Positions 16,207-24,596 of a stretch of 64,000 nucleotides of DNA are shown one piece after another. This DNA comes from Streptomyces sp. MBT53 (GTDB lineage Bacteria > Actinomycetota > Actinomycetes > Streptomycetales > Streptomycetaceae): assembly GCF_016654115.1 (NCBI RefSeq), contig NZ_JAEQAZ010000027.1:1-64000 (forward strand), read 5' to 3'. Position 1 is the first letter of the stretch; each line of letters begins with the position of its first letter. The notes below the pieces were generated by a model. It worked only from the letters and a program-made list of their open reading frames with translations, was not told the origin of the DNA and did not search any database. Made by a program: the position numbers and the translations under genes.

Positions 16207-17175
16207 TCAGCTTGTGCTCAGTGCCTGGTGCAGCAACGGAATGGCCTGTATGGCCAGTTGGTCCCGGATACGCTGGCGAAGGTTCTCCCACTGGCGACTG
16301 AAGCCCGGTTCCCGCTCCAGTACGTCCCAGAGGTGACCCAGCGTGCGGTCCACGTGCGCGCGCGGCATCCACAGATGCAGCAGATGATCGACGGCCGGGC
16401 GCAGGGCCAGGACCGCCGCGGGCCCGTCCGCCGCTCCGAGCCTGCTGTGCTCCAGCATGTGGACGACGGTCGTCAAAAGCCAGTCGTGCAGCGCGAGGTC
16501 TTCGCACAGCCCGGCGACCGCGGCGGCCGGTACGTTCTCCGGCACGCGCAGTTCGACGGTCCGCAGTCCGTCCTCGGCGAGCGTGAAGCGGTCCAGCGAG
16601 GGGCCGCCGTTCTCGGGCGCCTGCCGCGCGGCCCAACGCAGGTGTGTGCGGCGGGACTTGAAGGGTGCCTTGTGGTCGAGGAGCGGATGCCGCACGAGCT
16701 GCGCCAGCAGTTCCTCGGCGATCGCCCCCAGGTCCAGTTCGCCGCGTCCGGCACCACGGAGCACACCGTCCGCGGTGGCCTGTACGGGCAGTTTCCCGAA
16801 CGGCTCGACCATCCCGGGCCGTACCAGGTAGTGCCCCCAGGGACGGCGTACGTCGGGGCCCTCGGCGGGGGCGCCGAAGTAGGCGGTGGCCTGCAGGACG
16901 CGGCCCTCGGTGAGCGCCGCGCGGGCGGTGACCGTGCCGACGGCCCGGACCTTGGCGCCGTTCGCGGTGGGCAGCCGGCAGTCCACTCCGGTCAGGATCT
17001 CGGGCGAGAGGGCGTACAGGTTGGGCCGCTCGGAGACCCGGACGTGTTCGTCGGCGCGCAGCCGCAGCAGTTGGGCGGCGGCCCGGCCGTCGAGGGACTG
17101 GAAGGACGGCAGCAGACAGGTGCGCACCTCACCGCAGGCGAGGACCGGACGCGCCGGCCTGCCGAGTGCCGTCAT
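16207..17175 (-). CDS. SCO2521-family protein
   Basis: The 322-residue soluble protein has no signal or membrane segment. It matches my memory of the uncharacterised SCO2521 family (opening VLACGEVRTCLLPSFQSLDGR), always found with the SCO2522-2525 families; this was not checked by search. The first half looks beta-rich (ILTGVDCRLPTANGAKVRAVGTVTARAAL) and the second helical. Its ATG at 17175 lies one base past the stop of the SCO2522-type gene, so it is tightly coupled. No catalytic motif is recognisable. Confidence 0.75.
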   Translation of the reverse strand: MTALGRPARPVLACGEVRTCLLPSFQSLDGRAAAQLLRLRADEHVRVSERPNLYALSPEILTGVDCRLPTANGAKVRAVGTVTARAALTEGRVLQATAYFGAPAEGPDVRRPWGHYLVRPGMVEPFGKLPVQATADGVLRGAGRGELDLGAIAEELLAQLVRHPLLDHKAPFKSRRTHLRWAARQAPENGGPSLDRFTLAEDGLRTVELRVPENVPAAAVAGLCEDLALHDWLLTTVVHMLEHSRLGAADGPAAVLALRPAVDHLLHLWMPRAHVDRTLGHLWDVLEREPGFSRQWENLRQRIRDQLAIQAIPLLHQALSTS

Positions 17176-17176
17176 G

Positions 17177-18166
17177 TCATGTCCCTTCGGGTAAGGGGGA
17201 GTTGGAGTGGGTGGGCTCCTCGTAGAAGACGTAGGTCGCGCGCTGTGCCACCGCCTCCGGCACCTCGATGCCCTCGCTCCTGGACCGTTCGGCGACCTGT
17301 TCGAGCGCGCCGGAGTCGACGTCCACCTGGTCGAGGATGAGCCGTACGGCGTCCTCCACGGCGAGGAACCGGTTCGGCATCAGCGTGCAGGTGCGGTAGG
17401 CGCTGAACGCGACCCGGGAGTCGCTGAGTTTGAGCAGCGGCGGCAGCCGGTCCCAGTCACGGGGGAAGTCCCCGCCTGTCCAGGGCCGCGGGGTCAGCAC
17501 GGGCTCGCCCAGGTGCCGTAGCAGGCCCAGGCGGGCCAACTGCCATACGGCGGCCAGGAACGGGCAGGACCAGAGCCGGCCGTCGTCCGTCTTGGACCAC
17601 AACTCGACGTCCATGAAGACCGAGTGGTTGCGGGCCGCGGTCTCCTGCGGCGGCTGCCAGGCGGTGATCTCGGCGAGGGCGCTGCGGGTGGGGGCGGTGC
17701 GCCGGCCGTTGGCGAGCCAGCCGGTCTGGCCGACGGGGGGCCGGGAGCCGTGGCTGCCCGGCGGCGGCGACTCCACCAGGCGGTGCATGACGGACTCGGC
17801 CGGCTCGATCCGGTCGGCGACCGCGCACCCCGACTCGCGGGCGAGGTAGTCGATGACGAGCCCGGCCTTCGCTGCCTCTTCGAGGACCAGCGGGATGAGT
17901 TCGGCGGGGGTGGAGAAGCGGGTGAAGTAGTCGTCGATCAGGAAACAGGTGCTGACGCGGGGGCGTTTGCCGCCGATCCGGCGGGCCGCGGAGGCGCGGG
18001 CGGCGTCCACCCAGATCCGTACCTCGGCGAAGTGCTCGCGCAGCCGCTCGGGGCCCGCCTCGAAGTCCTCCATGTAGAGGTGGCCCAGCTCCAGTGAGAG
18101 ATGGGCCAGGGGCACGGACTGGGTACGCGGGTCCGCGGTGGTCTCCCGGAACACGGCCTCGGTCAC
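17177..18166 (-). CDS. SCO2522-family protein
   Basis: The 329-residue protein starts at GTG 18166, whose GTGA overlaps the stop of the variant P-loop gene. Recognisable stretches are the SLELGHLYMEDFE motif near the N-terminus and STCFLIDDYFTRFSTPAELIP around residue 80, which I associate with the SCO2522 family. A long extension of the frame to 18421 lies over the upstream gene and is not coding. It has no membrane segment or known enzymatic motif. The adjacent acidic pair in LIDDYF invites a nuclease or PLD-like guess, but nothing proves it. Confidence 0.75.
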   Translation of the reverse strand: MTEAVFRETTADPRTQSVPLAHLSLELGHLYMEDFEAGPERLREHFAEVRIWVDAARASAARRIGGKRPRVSTCFLIDDYFTRFSTPAELIPLVLEEAAKAGLVIDYLARESGCAVADRIEPAESVMHRLVESPPPGSHGSRPPVGQTGWLANGRRTAPTRSALAEITAWQPPQETAARNHSVFMDVELWSKTDDGRLWSCPFLAAVWQLARLGLLRHLGEPVLTPRPWTGGDFPRDWDRLPPLLKLSDSRVAFSAYRTCTLMPNRFLAVEDAVRLILDQVDVDSGALEQVAERSRSEGIEVPEAVAQRATYVFYEEPTHSNSPLPEGT

Positions 18167-19080
18167 GCCTGCTCCCAGTGCTTGTCGTCGGTGAGCCGCC
18201 CGGCCAGGTCGCTCAGCGCCTGCCAGGTCTCCATGGTGGCGATCTGGCTGTCGAGCACGTCCTCGTCGGTGATCAGCTGCTCGCGCCACTGCAGGACCGG
18301 TTCCAGCGGAATGGAGCCGAGGACCTGGCTGTAGCCGATGCCGTGGTGCGAGGCCAGCTGCTTCAGTTCGAGGTCGCACTGCTCCATCCACGCCGACTGG
18401 GTGGGGGTGGCCTGCGACCACAGCGCCGACTCGGGATCGGGTACGGCGGCCCGGACGAAGCGGATGGCGCCGCGCAGCGTGTCCTCGTCGTGCCCGCGGG
18501 CGACCCCGCCGGCGACGATGCCGCGCTTGCCGAAGACCAGGCTCGCCGCGGCCTCCACATGCTGGCGGGTCCAGCGGTGGAAGACCAGCCAGCGGGCCTC
18601 GACACCGCTCAACTCCCGCTGTGCGGTGGCCGCCAGCGCCATGTCGACGGCGTAGCTGCGGCCGGCGCTGAGGTCGACGACGATCAGGTCGAACTCGCCG
18701 TTGAGGCGCAGCAGCAGGTCCACGCAGCGGCGCAGATTGTCCCCGGTGGTGGCGAACTCGCCGCCGCTGAGGTCACCGGGCATCAGGATCAGCCGGCCGG
18801 CTCCGGGCGGCTGGTTGCGCAGCACCCGGTGTTCGGTGTCGGCCCAGACGTCGATCCTGACCGGTTCACTGATCTCGCCGATCAGATACGAGTGCAGCCC
18901 GCGGTCCTCGGCGGCCTGGCGGGCGTCGGGCACGTCGAAGACCGCAGAGGCGGTGGGCGAGCCGAAGTCGAAGTCCAGGTAGCAGACGTCGTCGCCGGTC
19001 AGCGCCCGCTGGTAGGCGAGGTTGGCGCTGGTCACGGAGCGGCCGGTGCCGCCCTTGTCGGAGGCCGCGAAGATCAGCAC
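18163..19080 (-). CDS. ParA/MinD-like protein with a variant P-loop (SCO2523 family)
   Basis: The 305-residue protein begins MLIFAASDKGGTGRSVTSAN, a deviant Walker A of the MinD/ParA type. The signature Lys9 is kept, but the nucleotide-contacting Lys is Arg14. The A' motif (YLDFDFGSPTA) and Walker B-like strand (DLIVVDLSAGRS) are present, so the fold is that of SIMIBI ATPases. Loss of the P-loop lysine suggests weak or altered nucleotide hydrolysis. NCBI uses the name SCO2523 family variant P-loop protein, as I recall. It sits between the SCO2524-type gene (3-base gap) and the SCO2522-type gene (4-base overlap), so it probably works in a complex with their products. Confidence 0.85.
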   Translation of the reverse strand: MLIFAASDKGGTGRSVTSANLAYQRALTGDDVCYLDFDFGSPTASAVFDVPDARQAAEDRGLHSYLIGEISEPVRIDVWADTEHRVLRNQPPGAGRLILMPGDLSGGEFATTGDNLRRCVDLLLRLNGEFDLIVVDLSAGRSYAVDMALAATAQRELSGVEARWLVFHRWTRQHVEAAASLVFGKRGIVAGGVARGHDEDTLRGAIRFVRAAVPDPESALWSQATPTQSAWMEQCDLELKQLASHHGIGYSQVLGSIPLEPVLQWREQLITDEDVLDSQIATMETWQALSDLAGRLTDDKHWEQA

Positions 19081-19083
19081 GGT

Positions 19084-20922
19084 TCACACTCCCTGGACCG
19101 CGGCGGCGCGGGCCCGGGCGAGTGCGTCGAGCTGGCCGAGCACTTCGAGCGTCAACGCGTAGGCGGTGCCGGGCTGTTCGTCGATCAGGTCGCGGGCGCG
19201 GCGTAACTTGACCTCGATTCCCCTGAGTTGCATACCGCGTTTTCCGTCGGAGTTCGGCGCGGGGGCCATCTGCTCGTTGCCGAGGAGGTGGGTGGACTCG
19301 GAGAGCAACGCCTTTGCCAGTTCGGTGAGTTCGAGGCTGCGGATCGGGGGCTGCGCGTACATGCTGTGGACCTGGACCATCACCTCGGTGACCCGCTCGG
19401 TGATGCTCCAGGACACCGGCCCCTCGGTGAGGGAGGTGCCCGGGTAGGCGGCGTGCACGTTGTCCCAGAGTCCGGAGCCCTCGCCCTCGCCCATGCGGCG
19501 CCGCCACACATGGCCGAAGATGTCCTCGGCCAGCCTCAGCAGCCGGTCGTGCGCGGAGAGGTTGCGGGAGAGCGTGCACAACTGGACGGTCCGCTTGAGG
19601 AGTTGGGCCGAGAAGTCGCTCATCGTCCAGTTCATCGGCGGACCGATGGTGCCGCCGCCCTGCAACGGCAGGGTGACTCCCGGGCTGTGCAGCTGGATCA
19701 TGGGGTCGTCGCGGGTCATCCGGCTGGTGATACGGCCGCGTTCGGCGAGGCGCTCCATGACGGTGACCGTGCGGGTCAGGTCGTCGTCGGTGGCCCGGCG
19801 GCGCATCAGGTCGTGCACGAGGATGGCCGCGACGGAGAGGGAGAAGTACTCGGACTCCAGCCGCTGTCCCGTCGTACGCCAGGGGATGTCCTCCAGCGGC
19901 CAGCGCTCGCGGTCGAAGCGGGCGATGCGCGACCAGTACTGCTGGGTGATCTCCCAGCGCAGCCGCAGCGCCTCGGCGAGCTTCTGCTGCTCGGCGTTGA
20001 GGAGGCCGAGCGTCAGGGTGCGGTCGGAGAACAGGTCCTGGATGCCGTCGAGGGCGACCACGGTGAAGTACAGGTACGGCACCGGGTTGGCGACGCCGAC
20101 GGGCTGTGCCCCGATGTCCTCGTCGGTCTCCACCTCGGGCGCGTCCCGGACCAGGCTCCAGGCCCAGCCGCACTCGAAGAGCTGGCTCTCGTCCTTGAGT
20201 GCCTCCTGCACGTCGACGCCGAGGATGAAGCTCTCGATGATGGCGGCGCGCAGCGGCCTGAACCGCTTCTGGAAGTTCTCCAGCACCTGACGCTGCGACA
20301 GCCGTCCCTGGCCGAGGAGTTCGCAGAGTGTCTGGCCCTGGGAGGACTCGGTGTCGTAGATGTTGACCGTGAACGAGCGCAGCAGGCTCACCATGGCGGC
20401 GGTGAGCCGGTTGCTGGTCGCGGCCTTCAGTTCCCTGATCGTCTCCTGCATGTCGGAGCGGCGGGTCTTGGACTCGTAGACCTTGAGGAAGCCGAGCAGT
20501 GCCAGGCAGAGCGTGATGGACATGGAGAACGAGTCCGTGACGCCGAGTTGGCGCTGTTCCTCGGTGAGGTCCTTCTCCGTGTCCCGGGACTGGAAGTAGT
20601 AACCGCCCGCGAACGTGGGCCGCTTGTCGTCCCTGTGGGTGTGCATGAACTCGGCGGCGGCCGTCACGAGGTTGGCCGGGATGTCCTGCCGTCCGCCCGC
20701 CTTCTTCAGCGACTGCTGGACGTCGCTCTGGGTGGTGTCGGGGTCGTCCAGCCGGAACGACGGCAGTTCGGTCGCCGGGTACAGCAGACAGAGCAGGCGC
20801 TCGGCGTCGGCGACGCTGCTCTCCCCGCCCCATTTGCCCCACGCCCACGCGCCGTCCTCGAAGGAGTGGCGGGCGACCGCCTGCCAGATGTCCAGCAGAT
20901 GCTGGCGCGGCTTGATCTGCAT
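19084..20922 (-). CDS. SCO2524-family protein
   Basis: The 612-residue soluble, mostly helical protein begins MQIKPRQHLLDIWQAVARHS and has no known domain. Conserved-looking stretches are ERLLCLLYPATELPSFRLDD, FAGGYYFQSRDTEKDLT and PVPYLYFTVVALDGIQDLFS. It ends in a coiled-coil-like region with RGIEVKLRRARDLIDEQPG. It is recognised from memory as the SCO2524 family of the same conserved cluster. It is the largest protein of the block and a plausible scaffold or sensor. Three bases separate it from the variant P-loop gene. The function is unknown. Confidence 0.75.
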   Translation of the reverse strand: MQIKPRQHLLDIWQAVARHSFEDGAWAWGKWGGESSVADAERLLCLLYPATELPSFRLDDPDTTQSDVQQSLKKAGGRQDIPANLVTAAAEFMHTHRDDKRPTFAGGYYFQSRDTEKDLTEEQRQLGVTDSFSMSITLCLALLGFLKVYESKTRRSDMQETIRELKAATSNRLTAAMVSLLRSFTVNIYDTESSQGQTLCELLGQGRLSQRQVLENFQKRFRPLRAAIIESFILGVDVQEALKDESQLFECGWAWSLVRDAPEVETDEDIGAQPVGVANPVPYLYFTVVALDGIQDLFSDRTLTLGLLNAEQQKLAEALRLRWEITQQYWSRIARFDRERWPLEDIPWRTTGQRLESEYFSLSVAAILVHDLMRRRATDDDLTRTVTVMERLAERGRITSRMTRDDPMIQLHSPGVTLPLQGGGTIGPPMNWTMSDFSAQLLKRTVQLCTLSRNLSAHDRLLRLAEDIFGHVWRRRMGEGEGSGLWDNVHAAYPGTSLTEGPVSWSITERVTEVMVQVHSMYAQPPIRSLELTELAKALLSESTHLLGNEQMAPAPNSDGKRGMQLRGIEVKLRRARDLIDEQPGTAYALTLEVLGQLDALARARAAAVQGV

Positions 20923-21031
20923 TCCATGCCCCTCACACAGACCGCACTGCCATCAGTCGAGGAATGTCCCTCTTCTGTTGTGACGACTCACCGATCATTT
21001 TCGATCGGCCCGATCGGCCCGGTCGCTTCGA
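20923..21031. other. spacer in the SCO252x block with GATCGG repeats
   Basis: This 109-base gap between the methyltransferase and SCO2524-type genes carries two direct copies of CCGATCGGCC-like sequence (about 21002-21020) and several GATC words. It could fold, and may hold an internal promoter or attenuator for the five downstream genes. No consensus is clear. Confidence 0.3.
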
Positions 21032-21826
21032 TCAGCCGACCGGAACATGTGCGTCCGAATTCCCGCGCCAGCCATAGGAGAGGATCATTCCGGAATATCC
21101 GTCACGTACCCGGTCCTTGGCTTCGAGCCGGTGCACCTCAAAGTCATCCGCGAATGGTTCGAGACTCGCACGCACCTCCGATTCTCCCACGTCGCACGCC
21201 GGAAAGAAGTTCTTTCCCGTGTAATAACCCTTCGAATGTTCCATGAAAGCTGCGGCGAAGGGTGCCTCTGGGGCCAGTGCGCGCATGAAGCAGGCGACAC
21301 CCAGGGTGAACTCCTCGTAGGAAGTGGTCATCGACTCGGCGACGAAGAACATCGTCCCGGCGGACCGCGGGGGGCCGAACCGCTCAAGATCGAAGATGTT
21401 GCCCTGCTCGACCTTGACGACCTTGCGGAATTGCTGACGCGGGTCGATGGGGAACTCGCCGTAGGCCTTGTGCTCGCCCAGGACACGCCAGAACTGGTCC
21501 CAGTTCGGGCGGTAGTTGTCGAGCTGGCCCCGGAGGTACTTCACGTTCGCGGGCGAGCGCTCGACGAGCGTGACCTCGTCGCACCACGGCATCAGGGCGA
21601 ACGCGGGGTAGAGATTGGCACCCGCGCCCACGTCGATACCCGAAACCGGGCCGACGTCCTGCTTCCGGAAATGACCGCCGAAATGATCCCGGATGATATG
21701 CAGGATCTCCTCGTCCTCCGGCTGCAGGTAGCGGTAGTTGTGCTCGACGTAAGCCGTCGAGTCGAATGCTTCCCAGGAGACGTCAGCATTCATCACCTGG
21801 GTGTCCCCCGAAGATCTCGCGCTCAT
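21032..21826 (-). CDS. SAM-dependent methyltransferase, NNMT-like (SCO2525 family)
   Basis: The 264-residue class I methyltransferase has a motif I in SGIDVGAGANLYPAFALM, an acidic SAM-ribose position in VTLVERSPANVKYL, and a late SMTTSYEEFTLGV. The N-terminal VEHNYRYLQPEDEEIL and the two-cofactor-loop layout recall the NNMT/PNMT/TEMT small-molecule N-methyltransferases. It is the first gene of the block and matches my memory of the SCO2525 family. Its codon wobble is less GC-rich than its neighbours (for example cattccggaatatccg at the 3' end), which may point to lower expression or a different history. ATG 21793 is an alternative start. Confidence 0.82.
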   Translation of the reverse strand: MSARSSGDTQVMNADVSWEAFDSTAYVEHNYRYLQPEDEEILHIIRDHFGGHFRKQDVGPVSGIDVGAGANLYPAFALMPWCDEVTLVERSPANVKYLRGQLDNYRPNWDQFWRVLGEHKAYGEFPIDPRQQFRKVVKVEQGNIFDLERFGPPRSAGTMFFVAESMTTSYEEFTLGVACFMRALAPEAPFAAAFMEHSKGYYTGKNFFPACDVGESEVRASLEPFADDFEVHRLEAKDRVRDGYSGMILSYGWRGNSDAHVPVG

Positions 21827-22078
21827 TTACTCACGGTACCAACACCCAAGACTCGTTGCGGCGATATCGCGCCATCGCAGACCGGCCACCGGGGGCGCAC
21901 AGGGGGCGCATCGTCGCGAATGTATTCTTGCGACCAGAATCGGCCTTGAACTGCCGGATTACCCCGCCCAAGATGTTCGGAAACCAGTCGAAGATGCCGG
22001 AAATATAGAGAGATCAAACCCGCACCACTCGTACGAGTGTCGCGGCACCCACGTGACCCGCTCCCCCCAGGAGGCAGC

Positions 22079-22606
22079 ATGACGGTTTTTCCGGAGGAAC
22101 GTTCCTCTTCCCTGGGCCGCCGCGCTGACCAGGCGTTCCTGGCCGACCGCGGCGACCGGCACCTGACCCTGAGAGGCATCACCGAGGCCGATCTCCCCGA
22201 ACTCCTCCGCGTCGACAGGGAGGCCTTCCCCGAGGAGCCGTACCCCGTCTTCGTGGTCCGTCAGCTCTACGACATCCACGGCGACCGCATCCTCGTCCTC
22301 GACGACGGCGAGGCGCTGCTGGGCTACATCCTGTTCGTGAACACCTCGGACGGCTATGTGAGTTGGATCATGAGCCTGGCCGTCACACCCCACCAGCAGG
22401 GCCACGGGCTGGGCCGGCGCCTGATGGTCGAGGCCCTGCGCCGACTGCGCGCGGAACACGTCCACCAGGTGCGCCTGACGGTGGAACCGACCAACGCGGC
22501 GGCGATCATGCTGTACCGCTCACTCGGGTTCTCCTCCGAGGAGGGCGTCCAGCGGGACTACTTCGGGCCGGACGAGCACCGCCTCCTCATGACCCTCGCC
22601 CTGTGA
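22079..22606 (+). CDS. GNAT-family N-acetyltransferase
   Basis: The 175-residue acetyltransferase has the acetyl-CoA-binding motif VTPHQQGHGLGRRLM (Q/R-x-x-G-x-G) and the preceding strand SWIMSLAV. The late LTVEPTNAAAIMLYRSLGF is the classic RimI-like motif B. It probably acetylates an amine or protein N-terminus; the substrate is not readable. AGGAGG lies six bases upstream of ATG 22079. The 252 bases upstream are comparatively AT-rich and shared with the divergent methyltransferase gene of the SCO252x block. Confidence 0.88.
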   Translation: MTVFPEERSSSLGRRADQAFLADRGDRHLTLRGITEADLPELLRVDREAFPEEPYPVFVVRQLYDIHGDRILVLDDGEALLGYILFVNTSDGYVSWIMSLAVTPHQQGHGLGRRLMVEALRRLRAEHVHQVRLTVEPTNAAAIMLYRSLGFSSEEGVQRDYFGPDEHRLLMTLAL

Positions 22607-22630
22607 CCGCGGCGCCGCGCCGACGAGGTC

Positions 22631-23603
22631 TCAGGCGGCGAAGCCGTCGACCGCCCCGGCGATGTCGTCCCCGGTCAGAGGCTGCTGCATGTCGCTGAGC
22701 AGCCGTGCCAGGGCGGGCAGTGCGGTCCCCTGGCCGGCGAGGGCCACGCTCACGTAGTCCCGGTCCGGGACCAGGACCATGGCGGCCCGGTAGCCGGGCA
22801 GCCGTCCGTTGAGATACATCTGGCCAGACCGTCCCAGGGCCCAGCCGAGCCCGTATGTCATGGGGTCGTCGGACCGGGTGCGCGGACGGCCGATCTCCGC
22901 CAGGAGAGCCCGGTCGGCCAGCAGGCCCTCGCCGACGGCCAGGAGGTCCGACACCGACGACCACAGGCCCCCGCTGGGCCGGCGGGTGCGCGGATAGCCG
23001 GACAGCGGGAGTTCCGTCGTGCCGTTCCATCCGGTGACGGACGCCGCCGGGGTGTCGAAACCTGTCCGCGTGAGGCCCCAGGGGTCGAGGAGGTTTCCCC
23101 GCAACGCGCTCTCGAAGGTCGTGCCGCTCAGGGCCGCGAGGAGCGAGCCGGCCAGGAAGTAGTTGCCGTTGTAGTAGGACCACCGCTCGCCCGGCTCCCG
23201 CTCGTTCCCGGCCCGGACCACGAGCCGGGCGGCTTCCAGGAGCGCGCCGTCCCCGTCGCCCAGGGCCGTCACGGTTGCCGCGTCCACCGATTCGCGCAGG
23301 CCGGAGACCTGTCCCAGGATCTGCTCGACGGTGAGGCTCTCGTCGGCCCGCCAGTCCGGCGCGAGGCCGGGAAGCAGTTCGACGACGGGTGTGGCCAACG
23401 GGACGCCCTTGTCCCGCAACGTGCGGACCAGCGCCGCGGAGGTGAGGACCTTCGTCAGCGACGCGATACGGAAACACGACTCCGCCGTCACCGCGACCGG
23501 CCCTCGTGCGTGCGCCCGCCACCGATGAACCTGCCGCTACCGCCGGGACATCACGAAGACTCGTCTGCTCCGCCATCAGCTCCTGAAGATTCACAGTGGG
23601 CAT
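22631..23603 (-). pseudogene. serine hydrolase (class C beta-lactamase fold), frameshifted near the N-terminus
   Basis: The main frame holds the SxxK motif SLTK (codons around 23461-23450), WSYYNGNYFLAG with the Tyr/Asn motif, and LGWALGRSGQMYLNGRLPG near the C-terminus. Family-like sequence in this frame (RWRAHARGPVAVTAESCFRI) extends upstream of the only start codon, GTG 23491, as far as a TAG at 23537-23539. A good N-terminus (MPTVNLQELMAEQTSLRDVP from 23603) lies in another frame. A single indel between about 23515 and 23537 would join them into a full-length protein of about 320 residues. Either a recent frameshift, a sequencing error, or a short protein starting at 23491. Confidence 0.55.
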
Positions 23604-23620
23604 GGTAGTGACGGAGAGAT

Positions 23621-23649
23621 CGTCGACGGGAACCGACCGGTCGTCGACG
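23621..23649. promoter_or_regulatory. paired CGTCGACG palindromes between divergent beta-lactamase-family genes
   Basis: The octamer palindrome CGTCGACG occurs at 23621-23628 and 23642-23649, 21 bp centre to centre (two helical turns). It lies between the start of the serine hydrolase remnant and the class A enzyme, so it may be a shared operator. Inference only. Confidence 0.4.
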
Positions 23650-23669
23650 CAGACCGAACAAGGGAGAGC

Positions 23670-24596
23670 GTGATCTCAGGCTCCGAACAGTCCCCTACGA
23701 CCCCTACGACCCCTGCGACGACCCGCCGCGGTCTCCTCGCCGCCGGTGCCGCCACCACCGCGGCCCTCCTCGCCGGCGCCACCCCCGCGCAGGCATCCAC
23801 CGGCACCAACGTCTCCGCGCGTCTGGCCGCCCTCGAAGAGCAACACACCGCCCGCGTCGGGGTGTTCGCGCACCACCTCGGTACGCGGAAGACCGTCGTG
23901 CACCGTGCCGACGAACTCTTCCCGATGTGCTCGGTGTTCAAGACCCTCGCCGCAGCGGCCGTCCTGCGCGACCTGGACCGGCACGGCGAGATCCTCTACA
24001 AGGTCGTGCACTACACGGAGGCCGATCTCGTCGACGGTTCGGACCGGACTCGGGCGCACCTCGCCGACGGCATGACGGTCGAGCAGCTCGCCGACGTGGC
24101 GATCCGCTACAGCGACAACGGCGCCGGCAATCTGCTCCTGCGCGAGCTCGGCGGCCCGACCGCGATCACCCGCTTCGCCCGTTCCCTCGGCGACCCCGTC
24201 ACCCGCCTCGACCGCTGGGAGACCGAACTCAACTCGGCCGAGCCGGACCGGATCACCGACACCACCAGCCCGCGCGCGATCGCCGGACTGTACGGCAGGC
24301 TGGTCCTCGGCGACGCCCTGCGCCGCCCCGACCGCGACCGGCTCACCGCCTGGCTGCTCAACAACACGACGAGCGCCGCCCGTTTCCGCGCCGGACTCCC
24401 CGCGACCTGGACGATCGCCGACAAGACGGGCAGCGGCGACTACGGCACCGCCAACGATGTCGGCATCGCCTGGACACAGGCCGGTGACCCGGTCGTCCTC
24501 GCGGTCCTGACCACCAAGCCGACGCTGCCCGACGCGCCGTACGACAACCAACTGGTCGCCGAGACCGCCGAGTTGGTGGCTGCGGCTGTCGGCTAG
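23670..24596 (+). CDS. class A beta-lactamase
   Basis: The 308-residue enzyme hydrolyses beta-lactam rings through an acylated serine. All class A motifs are present: SVFK with Ser88 and Lys91, YSDN with Ser148-Asp149-Asn150, ETELN with Glu184 and Asn188 (omega loop), and KTG at 252-254. The twin-arginine start TTRRGLLAAGAATTAALLAG indicates Tat export. A codon repeat gives PTTPTTPATT near the N-terminus. GTG 23670 has GGGAG immediately upstream. The stop overlaps the stop of the convergent AraC-type gene. Chromosomal class A enzymes are common in Streptomyces. Confidence 0.93.
   Translation: MISGSEQSPTTPTTPATTRRGLLAAGAATTAALLAGATPAQASTGTNVSARLAALEEQHTARVGVFAHHLGTRKTVVHRADELFPMCSVFKTLAAAAVLRDLDRHGEILYKVVHYTEADLVDGSDRTRAHLADGMTVEQLADVAIRYSDNGAGNLLLRELGGPTAITRFARSLGDPVTRLDRWETELNSAEPDRITDTTSPRAIAGLYGRLVLGDALRRPDRDRLTAWLLNNTTSAARFRAGLPATWTIADKTGSGDYGTANDVGIAWTQAGDPVVLAVLTTKPTLPDAPYDNQLVAETAELVAAAVG

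Noticed and set aside
16166..16636. N-terminal extension of the coiled-coil membrane protein to 16636
   Set aside because: It overlaps the SCO2521-type gene, and a strong GGGGGAGG lies just before ATG 16165.
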